Origin: Bryoerythrophyllum caledonicum
Lineage: Eukaryota; Streptophyta; Bryopsida; Pottiales; Pottiaceae
Reading direction: 5' to 3'
DNA: 64,000 bases
NCBI GenBank assembly: GCA_963971425.1
Contig: OZ020523.1
Span: forward strand, 12,954,867-13,018,866
Part shown: one piece after another, positions 21,041 through 31,832 of the stretch
Layout: every line of letters starts with the position of its first letter
How positions within the stretch are numbered: the first letter of the stretch is position 1
Program-made: the position numbers and the translations under genes
The notes under the pieces: generated by a model
Databases searched by the model: none
The model's input: the letters and a program-made list of their open reading frames with translations, nothing else
What the model was told of the DNA's origin: nothing

Positions 21041-21424
21041 AATGGCTTTGTATCTTATCTTGAATTGATTACTCTGATTATTGGATGATGAATCGGTAGA
21101 GGAGAGCAAGAGCTCCAGAAGAGGTCGGGGAGGCAATAATGAGTGTCTACATCTAGATATAGACGAAGGTGTTTGAGAATGGGTGGGCTTCGTTCATGCC
21201 AAGTCCATTCTCTTGTGCTCTTTTGGCTGATGATCAGGCAAGACAGAAGATTTTACATGAATTACCCTATTGAATACTACCCGACTTTTTCTCCCTCAAA
21301 CTAATTTCGAATATTTGGGAACTAGTTAGAGGTGATTCTAAAAATGAAGGAAAAGAGGGGTTTACACTCTGGGTGACAATAGAAGGGAATCTGTTTTTGC
21401 CTCTGTAACAAAGACAAGTGAGCT

Positions 21425-21600
21425 TATTTGCTTGTGATGCGTGTCATTTCTTCACACTTGAAGATGACTAGAACTATTTCGACTTGACTTTAGAGACCAC
21501 CATGCTCTTCTAATGATCTACAATGAGTAACGAGTAGTGTAGAAAAGAGGTATCTTATTCAAACCCTGGGTGACGTTTCAAAGGAGAAAAATTCAGTGTA
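21425..21600 (+). repeat. GGTGGTCTC-family dispersed repeat
   Basis: The order TTGTGATGCGTGTC, TTCTTCACACTTGAAGATGA, TTTAGAGACCACCATGCTCT, TTATTCAAACCCTGG, GGAGAAAA is the same as at 17495-17665. Confidence 0.55.
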
Positions 21601-22129
21601 CCTGACACTCATCATATCATGGTTGCATGCTTGATAAGAAACATTGCACAAGTTGCTACTCCCTTCGCCCCTTCTCTCTTTAGATTTAACTGAAAACTAC
21701 TCAGAGGTGGATTCTACATGAAAATAGGGAGGGGAAATTGTTTATCTTAGAAAGACACTCCCTGAAATGTGTTTAGTCTTTATCTTGACCATGTGTGCCT
21801 CGTGTGTGAGTAGATTACAAATCGTACAGTTGGAACTTGGGGGAGAAGAAGGCCACCCGAATCCGGGGCTCCGGGAGACGTGGAAGGCCGTGCCCAATGT
21901 GTGCTTGCTCCTTGTCCACGATCGGAGCACCGGAAGCAACTTGTGCCATGTCTACATTGCAAAGCATGCAAACAAAGTAGGAGAAATGTGAGGACCAATG
22001 AATATTTCATGAAAGAGTATTTTCTGAAGTTGCCTAGAGCCCTTAGGGCCCAAGGCATTTTTCCTCACGAAATACTCCAAAACTGCCACTATCAAAAAGT
22101 GGCAAAGAAAAGTTTTTTTGAAGTAAATT

Positions 22130-23910
22130 TTTGGACTTTGAACCGTAAGATCTTAAAATTGACCTTTATATGAACTTAAGATATCTTTCTAGGTGCCATC
22201 CACCACACGGATATGAAGACTTCTAGCATTTGAAGTCAAAAAAATTGTTCATTTTCTTCCCTTTATTAGTGCATAAAAACTTTGACTTCACTTGGTGTCG
22301 AATGTTTGCACTACACAAGGTCCAAATACCATCATGTTTCGCATGATACTAGTTCCTTATACACCAATTTTTAGAGGTAGAGAAGGGTTGTGGCATATTC
22401 AAAACAAGTGTGCAGAGAATGGAGGATTTCACGACACATTGTTGTCTAAAAATAAAAAGTGAAAAATATGAAGATTTCTAAGTTTTATGTAGAAAACAAA
22501 AAGTTTTTTTGGTACCTTGCTTGACAATGTGTGAAAATGTTTGACTTGGGTTGAATTATTTATTTACACTAAAAACAAGAATTTTTATTGACAACTTTCG
22601 AGAAGGTAATCTTTTTGATATGTATGAAAAATCTCACTATCAATAGAAACAACTAGCAAAAATATTGGAGTTGCCCAGAGTCCTCATTTTGACTTGGAAG
22701 GCTGAATCAGATATTAACTTTCATATCATGAATCCAAGAAAATTAAAAAAAATAAAAATTGTCAAAGCTCATATCAGGGACAATCTAGCTTAAATATTGC
22801 AGGAAAGAAGATCTTTTTTTCGAATTATCGGATCCTGCCCAAATTGAAAAACGTTTACCCAGGGTTAAATAGGCTTGTGGGGGTGAAGCTTCACCTTTCT
22901 TTTGTTCTAGTATACTACACTTTCTTCACTCTATATAGTTTGAATAGCTTGGTGGTCTCATCCTTGGATTAAGTCAATCAAACAACTTGGTGGTTTCAAA
23001 GCTCAAATCAAGTAGTTGTAGATGTCTTTTAGAGTGAAGGAATGTGATCACACTAATGACTGTTAGCCAACATTCTCACTCCTTTGAGCTCACTAACTCT
23101 GAAAGGACCAAGTGTCTCTTTGGGGGGACAATTTGATTTGGGCAAGTTCGTTAAAAAAATTGAAAAATAAAATTAATTCTCACTCGATTGTCATGATAAG
23201 AGCTTTGTGGAGGTATTTCTATTATTTTTTTGGATTCATGGTTTGAAAGTTAGTACCATGAAAAGTTAGACATTGGGTCACTCTATGTAGCTCCAAAATT
23301 TTTCTAGAAATTTTTATTGACATTGAGATTTTTCCTACAAATCGAGAACATTACTTTCTTACAGATGTCAAAAAAAATTCTTGTCTTTTGTGTAAATTTT
23401 TTTTAACCTAAGTCAAACATTTTCACACATTTTGGGGAAGCGAGGAAAAAGACTTCATCTTTTCTATATTAAATCTAGAGATTTTCATTTGTTTAACCTT
23501 TTATTTTTTCCACAACAATATGTGGTGAGAACCTTCTTATTGACCGTTTGGTATATCATTCTAAAACATATCAACTTCACACAAAAATGAAATGAATTGT
23601 CAATTTTTTAACCTCCACTCCTTGCACACTTGTTTTGAATATGCTACACTCCTTGTTAACTCCTAAAAATTGGTGTATAGGGAACTAACATCATGCTAAA
23701 CACAATGGTAAAAGAGTTAGACCTTGTGTAGTGCAAAAATTTGATACCAAGTCAAGTCAAAGTCTGCTGATCCACTCAACGCAAGAAAGAAAATGAACCA
23801 TTTTCTTAACTTCAAACACTATAATCTTTCAATCCGTACAGGCAGAGTTTTGAAATTTTTGTGAGTTTGTTACTTAGTAAGTCTTAATTGAGATCCTACG
23901 GTCAAAAAGA
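22130..23910. repeat. ~1.8-kb foldback: two inverted arms of ~650-700 bp
   Basis: The left arm (about 22130-22800) and right arm (about 23190-23910) are reverse complements with about 70-75% match by eye. Landmarks include TTTGCACTACACAAGGTC (left) against GACCTTGTGTAGTGCAAAAA (right), ACACCAATTTTTAGAGGTAG against CTCCTAAAAATTGGTGTATA, and ATCATGAATCCAAGAAAATT against TTTTTGGATTCATGGTTTGA. The spacer holds a GGTGGTCTC-family repeat (22905-23090), likely a later insertion. No reading frame covers the arms. It could be a foldback transposon or an old inverted duplication. Confidence 0.7.
22905..23090 (-). repeat. GGTGGTCTC-family repeat in the foldback spacer
   Basis: It reads GAATAGCTTGGTGGTCTCAT, GATTAAGTCAATC, ACTTGGTGGTTTCAAAGCTC, TTTTAGAGTGAAGGAATGTG, matching the reverse-orientation copies at 18535 and 20820. 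Confidence 0.55.
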
Positions 23911-24371
23911 TACATGTAAGGTTTTGTTTTCCTTCCAATGGATATTCAACTAAATATGGACAAAACAAAGTCCAGAAATGAAAACGAGTCACAAACAAGT
24001 CACTGAGAAAAAAATACAGTCGGCGGGCACTAGAGGCCAAAGTAATAAAGCAAGAAAAACTCAATGGACAAATTCGATGTTCAAAAAAAAATACCAGTTG
24101 CAAAAAAGAGACGTTTATTGATCAAAACAAATTACAGTGTCGGCTGGCAGCCAATCAAAAAGTTGAGATCTCGAGAACTAATAAATACAACTGCCTAGAA
24201 GAAAACCATCATAGAATAAAGTTGATCGGAAACTAATGACACGTAGATGAACACTCTAAATCAAATTATACAACACAAATGTTCACTTTCATGAACTTTA
24301 CAAAATGCATCCTTCAAATCACGGAAAAAAACTAATTTGAAGACCATCGGCTGGCAGCCAAAGAAGAAGAC

Positions 24372-25985
24372 CTAATACCATTCGATTTCGTCCCGTCGGA
24401 CAACTGTGCGCCCATATTCACGCGCCTTTGAAACCGCCCAATGAGACTGACCAGGTCGATGTGCTTGCTTCAAATATTTAGGGACGCTTGAAAATCTGTG
24501 GAGCGGATGGATGAAGGGAAGGATGTCGGTCACCACGTTAGGAATAACTTGGTCATCGTCTCGAAGGCTCAAATGACCCTTAAACGGCCAGGGAATATAA
24601 CAAATGTTGTCAGGGTTTTTCTGGAGAGACCTTGGGTTCACATCCACGAATAGAACTTGATGAGGCACGCAGACAGAACGTGTATGATTCTTCTTAGAAA
24701 GAATAGACATCGTTTTGTAACTCCAAGGGAAATGTATGCTTTGCGCTAAGTCACGTCTGCTATAGACGAATGACAGCCTATCCATAACAGCAACCGGAAG
24801 AATATGCCGCAAGACTAGTTGTAACTCCTCCATCGGCAACGTTGACCAAAGCGCGACGTTAAAGCAAGGGAGCAACATATCAAAAGTTTCTTGAGGCCCG
24901 GCCGGCGAACTATATTCTCACGAAAGCAAGAACCAGAAGTTGGCACACGTAGTTTTACAAAGCAAAGGAGCCCATTGACACAGAGGACAACACACTTTCG
25001 ATACGGTGAAGGGGTTCCATATAAGCGTTTGAAATAAAATGATGACCCCTGGAAAATAAAAAAGAAGACAATCGTCATGATGCCAAATATTAAGGACGGA
25101 TGAAAACACAATACCGTCGGCTGCCAGCCGACGGTGCATAACAATGCACAGGACCATCATAAGAGATGAAGCACAGACATGTGATAAAGGCAATACATAC
25201 ACACAGGAAACTGGAATGAGAAAATATATCTTAAGATTGCCAAAATTAAAAAATTACAAGGAAATGAAGGATCAGTTTCTGATTGTCGATAGCAGTAAAG
25301 AGGAAAAGAAACTCGGAAAAGCCCATTGGAGAATAAATGGATGCTCAGTTTGAGTAGGCAATTAATAGCTTGGATACCACTTCATCGAGACAATATGGTG
25401 TGTCGAAACCCAAGGCGTGGGGATAGATGACCTCCCTGTACTTTTGATGTTGAAACGACCTAGGGTACAGTCGAGAAGTTCCAAATTCCCAATTTGAAGA
25501 GCGGTACTCCTGAACATTGACTCTAGACTTCAAAAGTCCCGAGAGAAAGGGAATTAACGCACTCAATAGGTACGGCTGCATCCCGAGAACTCAGATTCTC
25601 TGGAATATTATATTTAATAGAGAAGGATGAACAACATTATAGGGGCTACTGAGGATATTCTGGAGAGGAAAGGGATCAACGAGAAGCGTGTTCCGCTCAT
25701 TTGCATCAGGCCCGATTAAATAGTGTCTATCAGAAAACAAACGGGCCAACCTCTTCAGCAGCGGCGCAACTAAAGTCGTGGGATTCTTGGCTATGGAGGA
25801 ATCACAGTAGGTAGTGCCTACCCATAACTCTACACAAGGATAAAAATAGTGGAAGGTTTTCTCCAACCCATAGAAAAAAGGGCCCTTCTCCACCAGATTA
25901 CCAACCTCAGGCTGGGTGACATGCATGTGCTGTACCGATGCTTTCATATACAGTTTCATATCTTGCAACCAGACACCTCTGGTCC
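24372..25985 (-). pseudogene. Broken gene of unknown family in two coding blocks
   Basis: On the minus strand an upstream block (about 25985 to 25345, ~210 codons) and a downstream block (25028 to 24372, ~220 codons) read as protein with about one break in each. They are separated by ~300 bp that ends in an intron-like TTATTTTCCAG acceptor. Upstream block landmarks: DMKLYMKASVQHMHVTQPEV, HYFYPCVELWVGTTYCDSSI, DRHYLIGPDANERNTLLVDP. Downstream block: LIWNPF followed by CPLCQW, a possible zinc-binding motif, then SFVYSRRDLAQSIHFPWSYK. The WNP-then-CPxC arrangement recalls uncharacterised domains found with some eukaryotic DNA transposons, but I cannot name it. Flanking GGCTGGCAGCC repeats (24144, 24351, 25119 area) suggest a mobile origin. 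Confidence 0.4.
25114..25134. repeat. Perfect 9-bp-arm hairpin CCGTCGGCT/AGCCGACGG
   Basis: CCGTCGGCTGCCAGCCGACGG is a near-perfect palindrome with a three-base loop. Related TCGGCTGGCAGCCAA occurs at 24144-24158 and 24351-24361, so the motif recurs around the broken gene at 24372-25985. Confidence 0.6.
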
Positions 25986-26784
25986 CAGCCTCTCCTGCTC
26001 CAAAACTCTAGGAAAATCATAATAATAAGCAGAAAACAATTCTCTCTCTTACTGAGGCTGATCATCATCATCTTCCTACCATGCTACAGCGGAATTATTT
26101 AATTTTTTCAATTCACAATGGTTCATACACAATGGGTATTACCTAGGTATCACATGAATATTGCCTATATATTACATGGGTATGACCTTGGATTACATGA
26201 GTATCACCTTAGACAAATTCCTCGAATTTTCCAAGTTTTTTGTATAGTCTCCATTGTAAATGAATTATGTACCAAATTAACCGTGGCGCAGGGTATGCCC
26301 TTCTTGTTTTCTACTTTGAAATATACGGTTAACAATCCTCACTTTTATTGGATAAATCATATCTAGTCTATTGGAGTGCCAAGGCCAAAACCACTAAACC
26401 AAGCCACCAAGCGCTCTTCATTAACTTGCTGTAAAATCCAAACTAGTTAATGTTCAAGGGCTTGTGTGATTTTATTGCGCAAAGGAGTGTCATTTGGGTG
26501 AACCCTATACACGTCAAAAATATGTTCATAAAATCCCAATCCGGATTAATTCTTTTCCAATTGAAGGGTACCGAAATTCGGAAGAGGAAGAGAGAGGAGC
26601 TCAAGAACCTGCACTTTTCGATTGATATCCGCGCTCTGTCGGCGCGATACCACAACGATACCCGCGCGGCGTTGTGTGGTGGCCGAGTCTCGGAACTGGG
26701 AAGAGGAAGAAGAGACTCGGACGAGCGCGGCCACCTTCCATCTCCAGCTTGCCAACTCCGAGCTCGCAGCGCCGGACACCCACG
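25986..26784 (+). promoter_or_regulatory. Upstream region of the HAD hydrolase gene
   Basis: 26100-26230 has repeated ATGGGTAT and ACATGAGTATCACCTTAG-type phrases. 26560-26784 is GC-rich with purine-rich runs (GGAAGAGGAAGAGAGAGGAG) and is probably the promoter and 5' UTR. Overlapping ORFs here on both strands show no family resemblance. Confidence 0.4.
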
Positions 26785-29700
26785 ATGGGCCACTTGTACG
26801 CCCTCGACTTCGACGGCGTGCTCTGCGACAGCTGCGGCGAGAGCTCCATCTCCGCCCTCAAGGTGACCAAACTCACACCTCATCGGTTCCGAATCAAAAA
26901 AACCTCGAACGCAGTCAGTATGCTCTAGATTCGCCTCATCGCTGGCCCTCTGCTTGTTGCAATCCCCACACTAGAATTTCTCTCAGGCTTCTGAATCAAA
27001 CCTCGTGAATGGCGATGAATCCGTTTTGGTGGAGAAACTAGGTCTGAGAAGAGAAGATTGGTTTTGCTCTGGTTTTGTAGTCTTCTCCGCTGGTTTAATT
27101 TGGAGGGGGTGCTTTGAGGCTCCTGGGATTTTTAGGGTTTCCGAGAGGAAGTTGGTTGCTTTTGCATTATTGGCTACTGCTATCAATGTAGTTGATGTGG
27201 AATTCTGTGATTTTTTCTAAACGTGTAAGTAATTTTTCTGTGTTGCAGGCTGCTAAGCTGCGTTATCCGGAGCTTTTTGCGGGGGTGGATACCGCAACCG
27301 AGACATGGATTCTTGATCAAATGCGCGTGGTAAATACCCAACCTGATTCTATTTTTGAGTTCAAGTAGAGTGTTTCGAAAAGTCTGAAGAAACTAGAGGT
27401 CCTTGGCCTGTGTTTTCCTCCAAAAACTAATCTTGTCATTCTACAAGTCTAGATACAGAGTTTTCCTGCAGCACATTCAATTAAAGCATAACTAGTAGAT
27501 GGTCAGGGTTTTCTAATCCAGCTTTAGCCATTCTACGAATACTTTTGGCCTGAATTTCATTTTGACGAAACCCTAAGTTTTGAACTTTTTGGTTATACTC
27601 ACACTTAAGATACAATTTCTAGAAAGAGTCCAGAGTTGTATTATGGGGGTGAATTCTGAAATACCCATTTCTTCTTCTTATTTACTGTAGTTATTGCAAT
27701 TATGAGCAAGACCTGCTTCTTGGCCTTTAATTTTGAGGTTTAGAAACCTGAGCGCTCAGGTACATAGGGCGAGGTTCGTATAAGATTACTCTGATCTAGG
27801 ATCAAACAGGAGCTTTTGTTCATGATGTGTTCATTGTGGTGAGCAGGTGCGGCCAGTAGTGGAGACCGGATATGAGAACATCTTGCTTGTGCGGCTGCTG
27901 CTGGAAATCAAGGTCCCTCACGTCCGCAAGTCTTCGGTACGGTAACTCCAGAAAATCATATTGTTTTTGGTCCTCCATTCTTTGATACCAGTTCGAGATT
28001 GTGTAATAAATTGACTGGTTAATTAACTTTCACCCATATTAAACATACAAGAATCATACCACACAGGCAGCCTTCACATGTTTACGACGTTTTTCTTTTT
28101 GCGTCTTTTACAACACGAGCGCCTCGGTAGACTAGTATCACATTAATATCAGTCGAGAAGTGCACATTGTAGACAAAGGCAGCTAACATTTATCAGGTTT
28201 GATCTCATGCACTGCCACTCTTTGACTTGAGTTTAGAGACCACCATGCTCTTGTATGTAGATGATTTCAGGGCATGCATGCACTGTTTACTGGATCAGGT
28301 GGCGTCGAACTTGTCTATCGACGCTATTTTAGCAGATTGGGAGCATGGGATAAAGCCTGTGGTGATGAAAGAATGGGGCGAGAACGACAAAGAGGTGCTG
28401 GTGGAGTTTTTTGGGAAAGTGAGGGATGATTGGTTGGAGCGTGATCTTCACGGCTGGATTAGTGCCAACAGGTGTGTGTGTAAAATTATCCTCTATTCTA
28501 TTAAGTTTTTTCCTGCTTTTTTTATTATCTGTATGAGCCAAATGCTTCTTGTAAGACTGGGCACCAACATGCACTGTGTATGTCCTTAAACATTGATGGT
28601 AGTTGAATGCTCTAAACAAGATTTCTTGAGGGAGTAACTTCATGTGCAGGATTCTTCCTCATGGAATGTGTTTAGGGGATTAAAGTTTTCTAGATTTGTG
28701 ACAGGTTCTATCCAGGAACAGCAGATGCTTTGAAATTTTCATCGTCGACCTTGTTTATTGTGACGACGAAGCAAGTAAGTCATTTTATCCAGTTTTCATG
28801 AGTGCTCAACGGATTGTATTTTTCCATTTCTCACTGTTCACTTTTAATATATTTCAGGCCCGATTTGCGTCGGCATTGCTGAAGGAATTGGCCGGTGTTG
28901 ACTTCCCGATGGACCATATATATGGCCTTGGCAGTGGGTAAGCCTTTTGCATGAGATTTTTAGCCTTGGAACTCACCATTATGGCTAAATGTAGAGTTGT
29001 TTGTAAAGTGACCCAATGTTTGAATGAGATACCCTCTCTTTTTTTCATTTTGAATAATAAAAACCAGCTCCAAGTAGTTCTTAGTTAATCTAAAATGAGC
29101 TCAAAGGAGAAAGGCTGCTAATATGCAACAAGCAAGCTCTTTCTTCTCTCTCAAAGGCTCTTCCACACTTGATTGTAGGATAAGACCACCAAGCTCTTCT
29201 ATTCATCTATGTAGAGTGAAGTGTACTATATCATAAGATGGTAGGTGACTTTACAAGCAACTCTACTGTTTGATACAAAAATGTGGATAGGTTCTCTTGT
29301 GTTGGATATTTTTGTTTTCTAGAAGATTAACTTGGACATTGGCCAGCCAGACCCAAAGTTGAGGTGCTGAAGCAGCTGCAAGCGCGACCCGAACATGAAG
29401 GCTTGACTCTTCAGTAAGTTCATGCACCTCTTCTTTTTGTTGAACCTGTCGCTTAATGCCAGTGCATCATCGATGCTACCATGAATCCATACATTCACAA
29501 CATGACTAGTGCATCTACTGCTTTTACAGTTTTGTGGAGGATAGGCTTGCCACTTTACGCAATGTCATCAAGACCCCTGCGCTCGACAAATGGAACCTGT
29601 ACTTAGGTTAGTTCTATAACCTCTTGGTCCTGGTTCACATATAGTTAATTGCTTTCACTTTCTAAGCTGCCGAATTCTAACGAAGTGTACCGATGTTTAG

Positions 29701-29938
29701 TTCACCATTCTCCTCAAAAATAGTGGTCGTTGCCGGAGCTTATGAAACCTAGAAACTTTGCAGTAGGGGTTAAATTGTTACCAATGAAAAGGAAGAAGTG
29801 TGTTCATGCCCTTTTTTTTTTTTTTTGTGGTGTGTAGGAACGTGGGGTTACAACACCCCAAGTGAAAGAGAAGAAGCGGGCGGTATCTCGCGCATCCATG
29901 TCGTTGATCTCCCTGATTTCTGTACAAAATTGAAGTAG
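26785..29938 (+). CDS. HAD-superfamily (haloacid dehalogenase-like) hydrolase
   Basis: Nine exons with consistent phases: 26785-26862, 27249-27329, 27847-27936, 28299-28471, 28705-28774, 28858-28937, 29351-29413, 29530-29606, 29838-29938. They give 270 residues. HAD motif I is YALDFDGVLCDS (Asp8 nucleophile, Asp10), motif II is FIVTTKQ (Thr161/162), a motif III Lys probably lies in GPKVEVLKQL, and motif IV is HFVEDRLATL (Glu215/Asp216). VRPVVETGYENILLVRLLLE and GKVRDDWLERDL match a conserved plant HAD protein of about this length whose substrate is not established to my knowledge. Phosphatase activity on a small metabolite is the family expectation. Introns 3 and 6 carry copies of the GGTGGTCTC-family repeat. 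The C-terminus TKLK ends as in the plant homologues I recall, so the gene appears complete. Confidence 0.9.
28165..28265 (+). repeat. GGTGGTCTC-family repeat in HAD intron 3
   Basis: It contains AAAGGCAGCTAACATTTATC, GACTTGAGTTTAGAGACCAC and CATGCTCTTGTATGTAGAT, the first half of the family consensus. It ends just before the acceptor used at 28298. Confidence 0.5.
29090..29285 (+). repeat. GGTGGTCTC-family repeat in HAD intron 6
   Basis: It starts GAGCTCAAAGGAGAAAGGCT, like the FtsH-intron copy (CAGCTCAAAGGAGAGAAAGG). It continues CTCTTTCTTCTCTCTCAAAG and GACCACCAAGCTCTTCTATT and ends AGGTGACTTTACAAGC. These two intronic copies are among the best preserved. Confidence 0.65.
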
Positions 29939-30077
29939 AGAATCTTGGCAGCGTCCTGTATATTCAAATTGGTATGGAACTCCGTTCATTTCACAGGCTG
30001 ATGAACCGAACTCACGGTATTTAAATCATTCGCGTCCGTGTAGATGCTCATTGATTCACGTCTGTCTAGATATTGCA

Positions 30078-30351
30078 TTAACCCTCAAACGTGAGAACGT
30101 GCCTCAGGTGGCCACAGTATTCTACATTATAATGTTGTATTTGAACATGATAAGGTTCAGATATTGAAATGACCTCCGAAGTATTTGAACACGATAAGGT
30201 TAAGATATGAAAATCACCTCTGAATGAAAGATGTTAGTTGAAGAATCTTCATTTCTGTGGTGTAAGTCAAGCTAAAATTTAATCATATTTTGTATTCTAT
30301 TGAGTAAAATGTGTGCGTGTGTATTTGGTTTCTGATTGCGTTAAGGGTTAA
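30078..30351. mobile_element. TTAA-flanked 266-bp element with CCCT..AACG inverted ends
   Basis: TTAA at 30078-30081 is followed by CCCTCAAACGTGA. The far end reads GATTGCGTTAAGGG before TTAA at 30348-30351. The reverse complement of the far end is CCCTTAACGCAATC, so the ends match with one indel. It is non-coding. It lies about 140 bp after the HAD stop codon and may overlap its 3' UTR. Confidence 0.45.
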
Positions 30352-30424
30352 AATGATACTAGGATGGAGCCCATTGTAGGAGTTTACAGACATTGAGATT
30401 GTGCGACTTGTAGAACAATTTGAA

Positions 30425-30481
30425 TATTGGATGCAAACATTGGATGCAAACAATGGATGCCAACATTGGATGCAAACAATA
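30425..30481 (+). repeat. Tandem TTGGATGCAAACA repeat, left block
   Basis: About four units of a 13-14-bp phrase (ATTGGATGCAAACA, AATGGATGCCAACA) run up to the left end of the TIR element at 30482. Confidence 0.8.
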
Positions 30482-30870
30482 GTCCCCCGCACATGAGGCC
30501 CAACGGGGTCTGTTCGCACCCCAACCCCCCTCCTGCGGACCTGGATTCGTTGCGAACATGCCCCCACAGGCTGCTCCAACAAACTGTTGGGTTCGCACTC
30601 CAACAGTTCGCAAGGGGGGTTGTTTTACCCATAAAGTGAACCTTTTTAGCCTTTGGGGTAAACCTATCCATTCATCCACTACCACCATCATCATCCTTCT
30701 TCAATCTCTCACCAGGCATGTAGTGACACGGCATGTGAATTACCATGCGGAGCTTTGTGTGTCACGCACATGTGCGGCATTGGGGCTCCAAAAAGTCTCT
30801 GTTGGTGGGGGCCCGCCATATTCTCCATACTGCGAACCACAACCCTCGTTGGGCCTCATGTGCAGGGGAC
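30482..30870. mobile_element. 389-bp TIR element between two blocks of tandem repeat
   Basis: The left end is GTCCCCCGCACATGAGGCCC (30482 on) and the right end GGGCCTCATGTGCAGGGGAC (to 30870), an inverted match of about 23-24 bases with one or two differences. TA lies on both sides (30480-30481, 30871-30872), as expected for Tc1/mariner-type (Stowaway-like) insertions. The tandem repeat TTGGATGCAAACA runs in the same direction on both sides, so the element appears inserted within an existing array. The interior has no recognisable protein. Confidence 0.65.
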
Positions 30871-30872
30871 TA

Positions 30873-30945
30873 ATGGATGCCAACATTGGATGCAAACAGT
30901 GGATGCAAACAATGAATGCAAACATTGGATGCAAACAATAGCCAT
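30873..30945 (+). repeat. Tandem TTGGATGCAAACA repeat, right block
   Basis: About five units (ATGGATGCCAACA, TTGGATGCAAACA, GTGGATGCAAACA, ATGAATGCAAACA) continue the array after the TIR element and end CAATAGCC. Confidence 0.8.
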
Positions 30946-31832
30946 GCATACATGCACGCAAATGACACCTCAATGGGGACTAGCTCGTCAAGTGGCGGAC
31001 CCTTATATGACATGGCTCCAACGCCCAACTTGACCACACATGTGCTTCTCGGCCTTCACAGCCAAGGACGTGACGAGCACCCACATTTACCCTTGCCATT
31101 GCCGTTTATCCTTTTTGTTTTATCTTGGTCATAACTCTGAGTGTTTACATGGTTTGTGAATTTTTAGCAGTAGATCCATAATCATTGAGTTGTTGCATTG
31201 TTCCCATGAGGATCTCGAAACTTTCTTGTGCTTAAACTTATGAGGGGCTTATGTTTCATTTAATTTTTTCTTGACTTCTAGTTTGTAGTGAAGGAATTTA
31301 GAAAGGTGCAACTTCTAGTGGTTGTATCATGGTCGTGGTATGTTGTTTGTGAATGAATATATATGTTTAAAAACTTGTCCTACATGTTGTAAAGAATGTA
31401 TCAAGCTTTTTGATGGGTTTATTATACCTATTTGGGGAATTTTTTTAATACTTTGTAGTTTATTTTGTGTTTTCAATCGATTCTTGTTCTTTTTTTTCTT
31501 AATGAAGGTGCCTTCTAAGCAACAATGGACCCTTCTTTCTATGGTATGGTTGTGCTTATGTGGATGCTCTTTTTAATGACATTGGGCAACTCTACAATGT
31601 CATCGGGCAATTGGACATTTCAACAATTTATAAGGCAAGAGCGCAGAGGTTGGCGTCCATGACTAGCCTCTATTCACTTCTTTTTTTGTGGTTAATAGCC
31701 ACAAGGAAGAATTATGCTCTAAGGGTATGTTAGATCAAATCCAAGAAAACAACACATTGGAATTACATTGAATCCATTGTTTGGAGAGTATGAGAGGACA
31801 TGCAGTATAGAATATACATAAAGTTCTATAAA

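Larger units (their letters stand above)
19161..22120. other. Repeat-rich stretch without intact genes
   Basis: It contains three or four GGTGGTCTC-family copies (20220-21040 and 21425-21600), the second copy of the 16500 repeat (21170-21370), and a segment at about 21895-22010 related to 17685-17790 (both have TTGTGCCATGT, GCAAAGCATG-type and GGACCAATGAAT-type runs). A minus-strand frame at 19386-19724 is listed separately. Confidence 0.5.
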
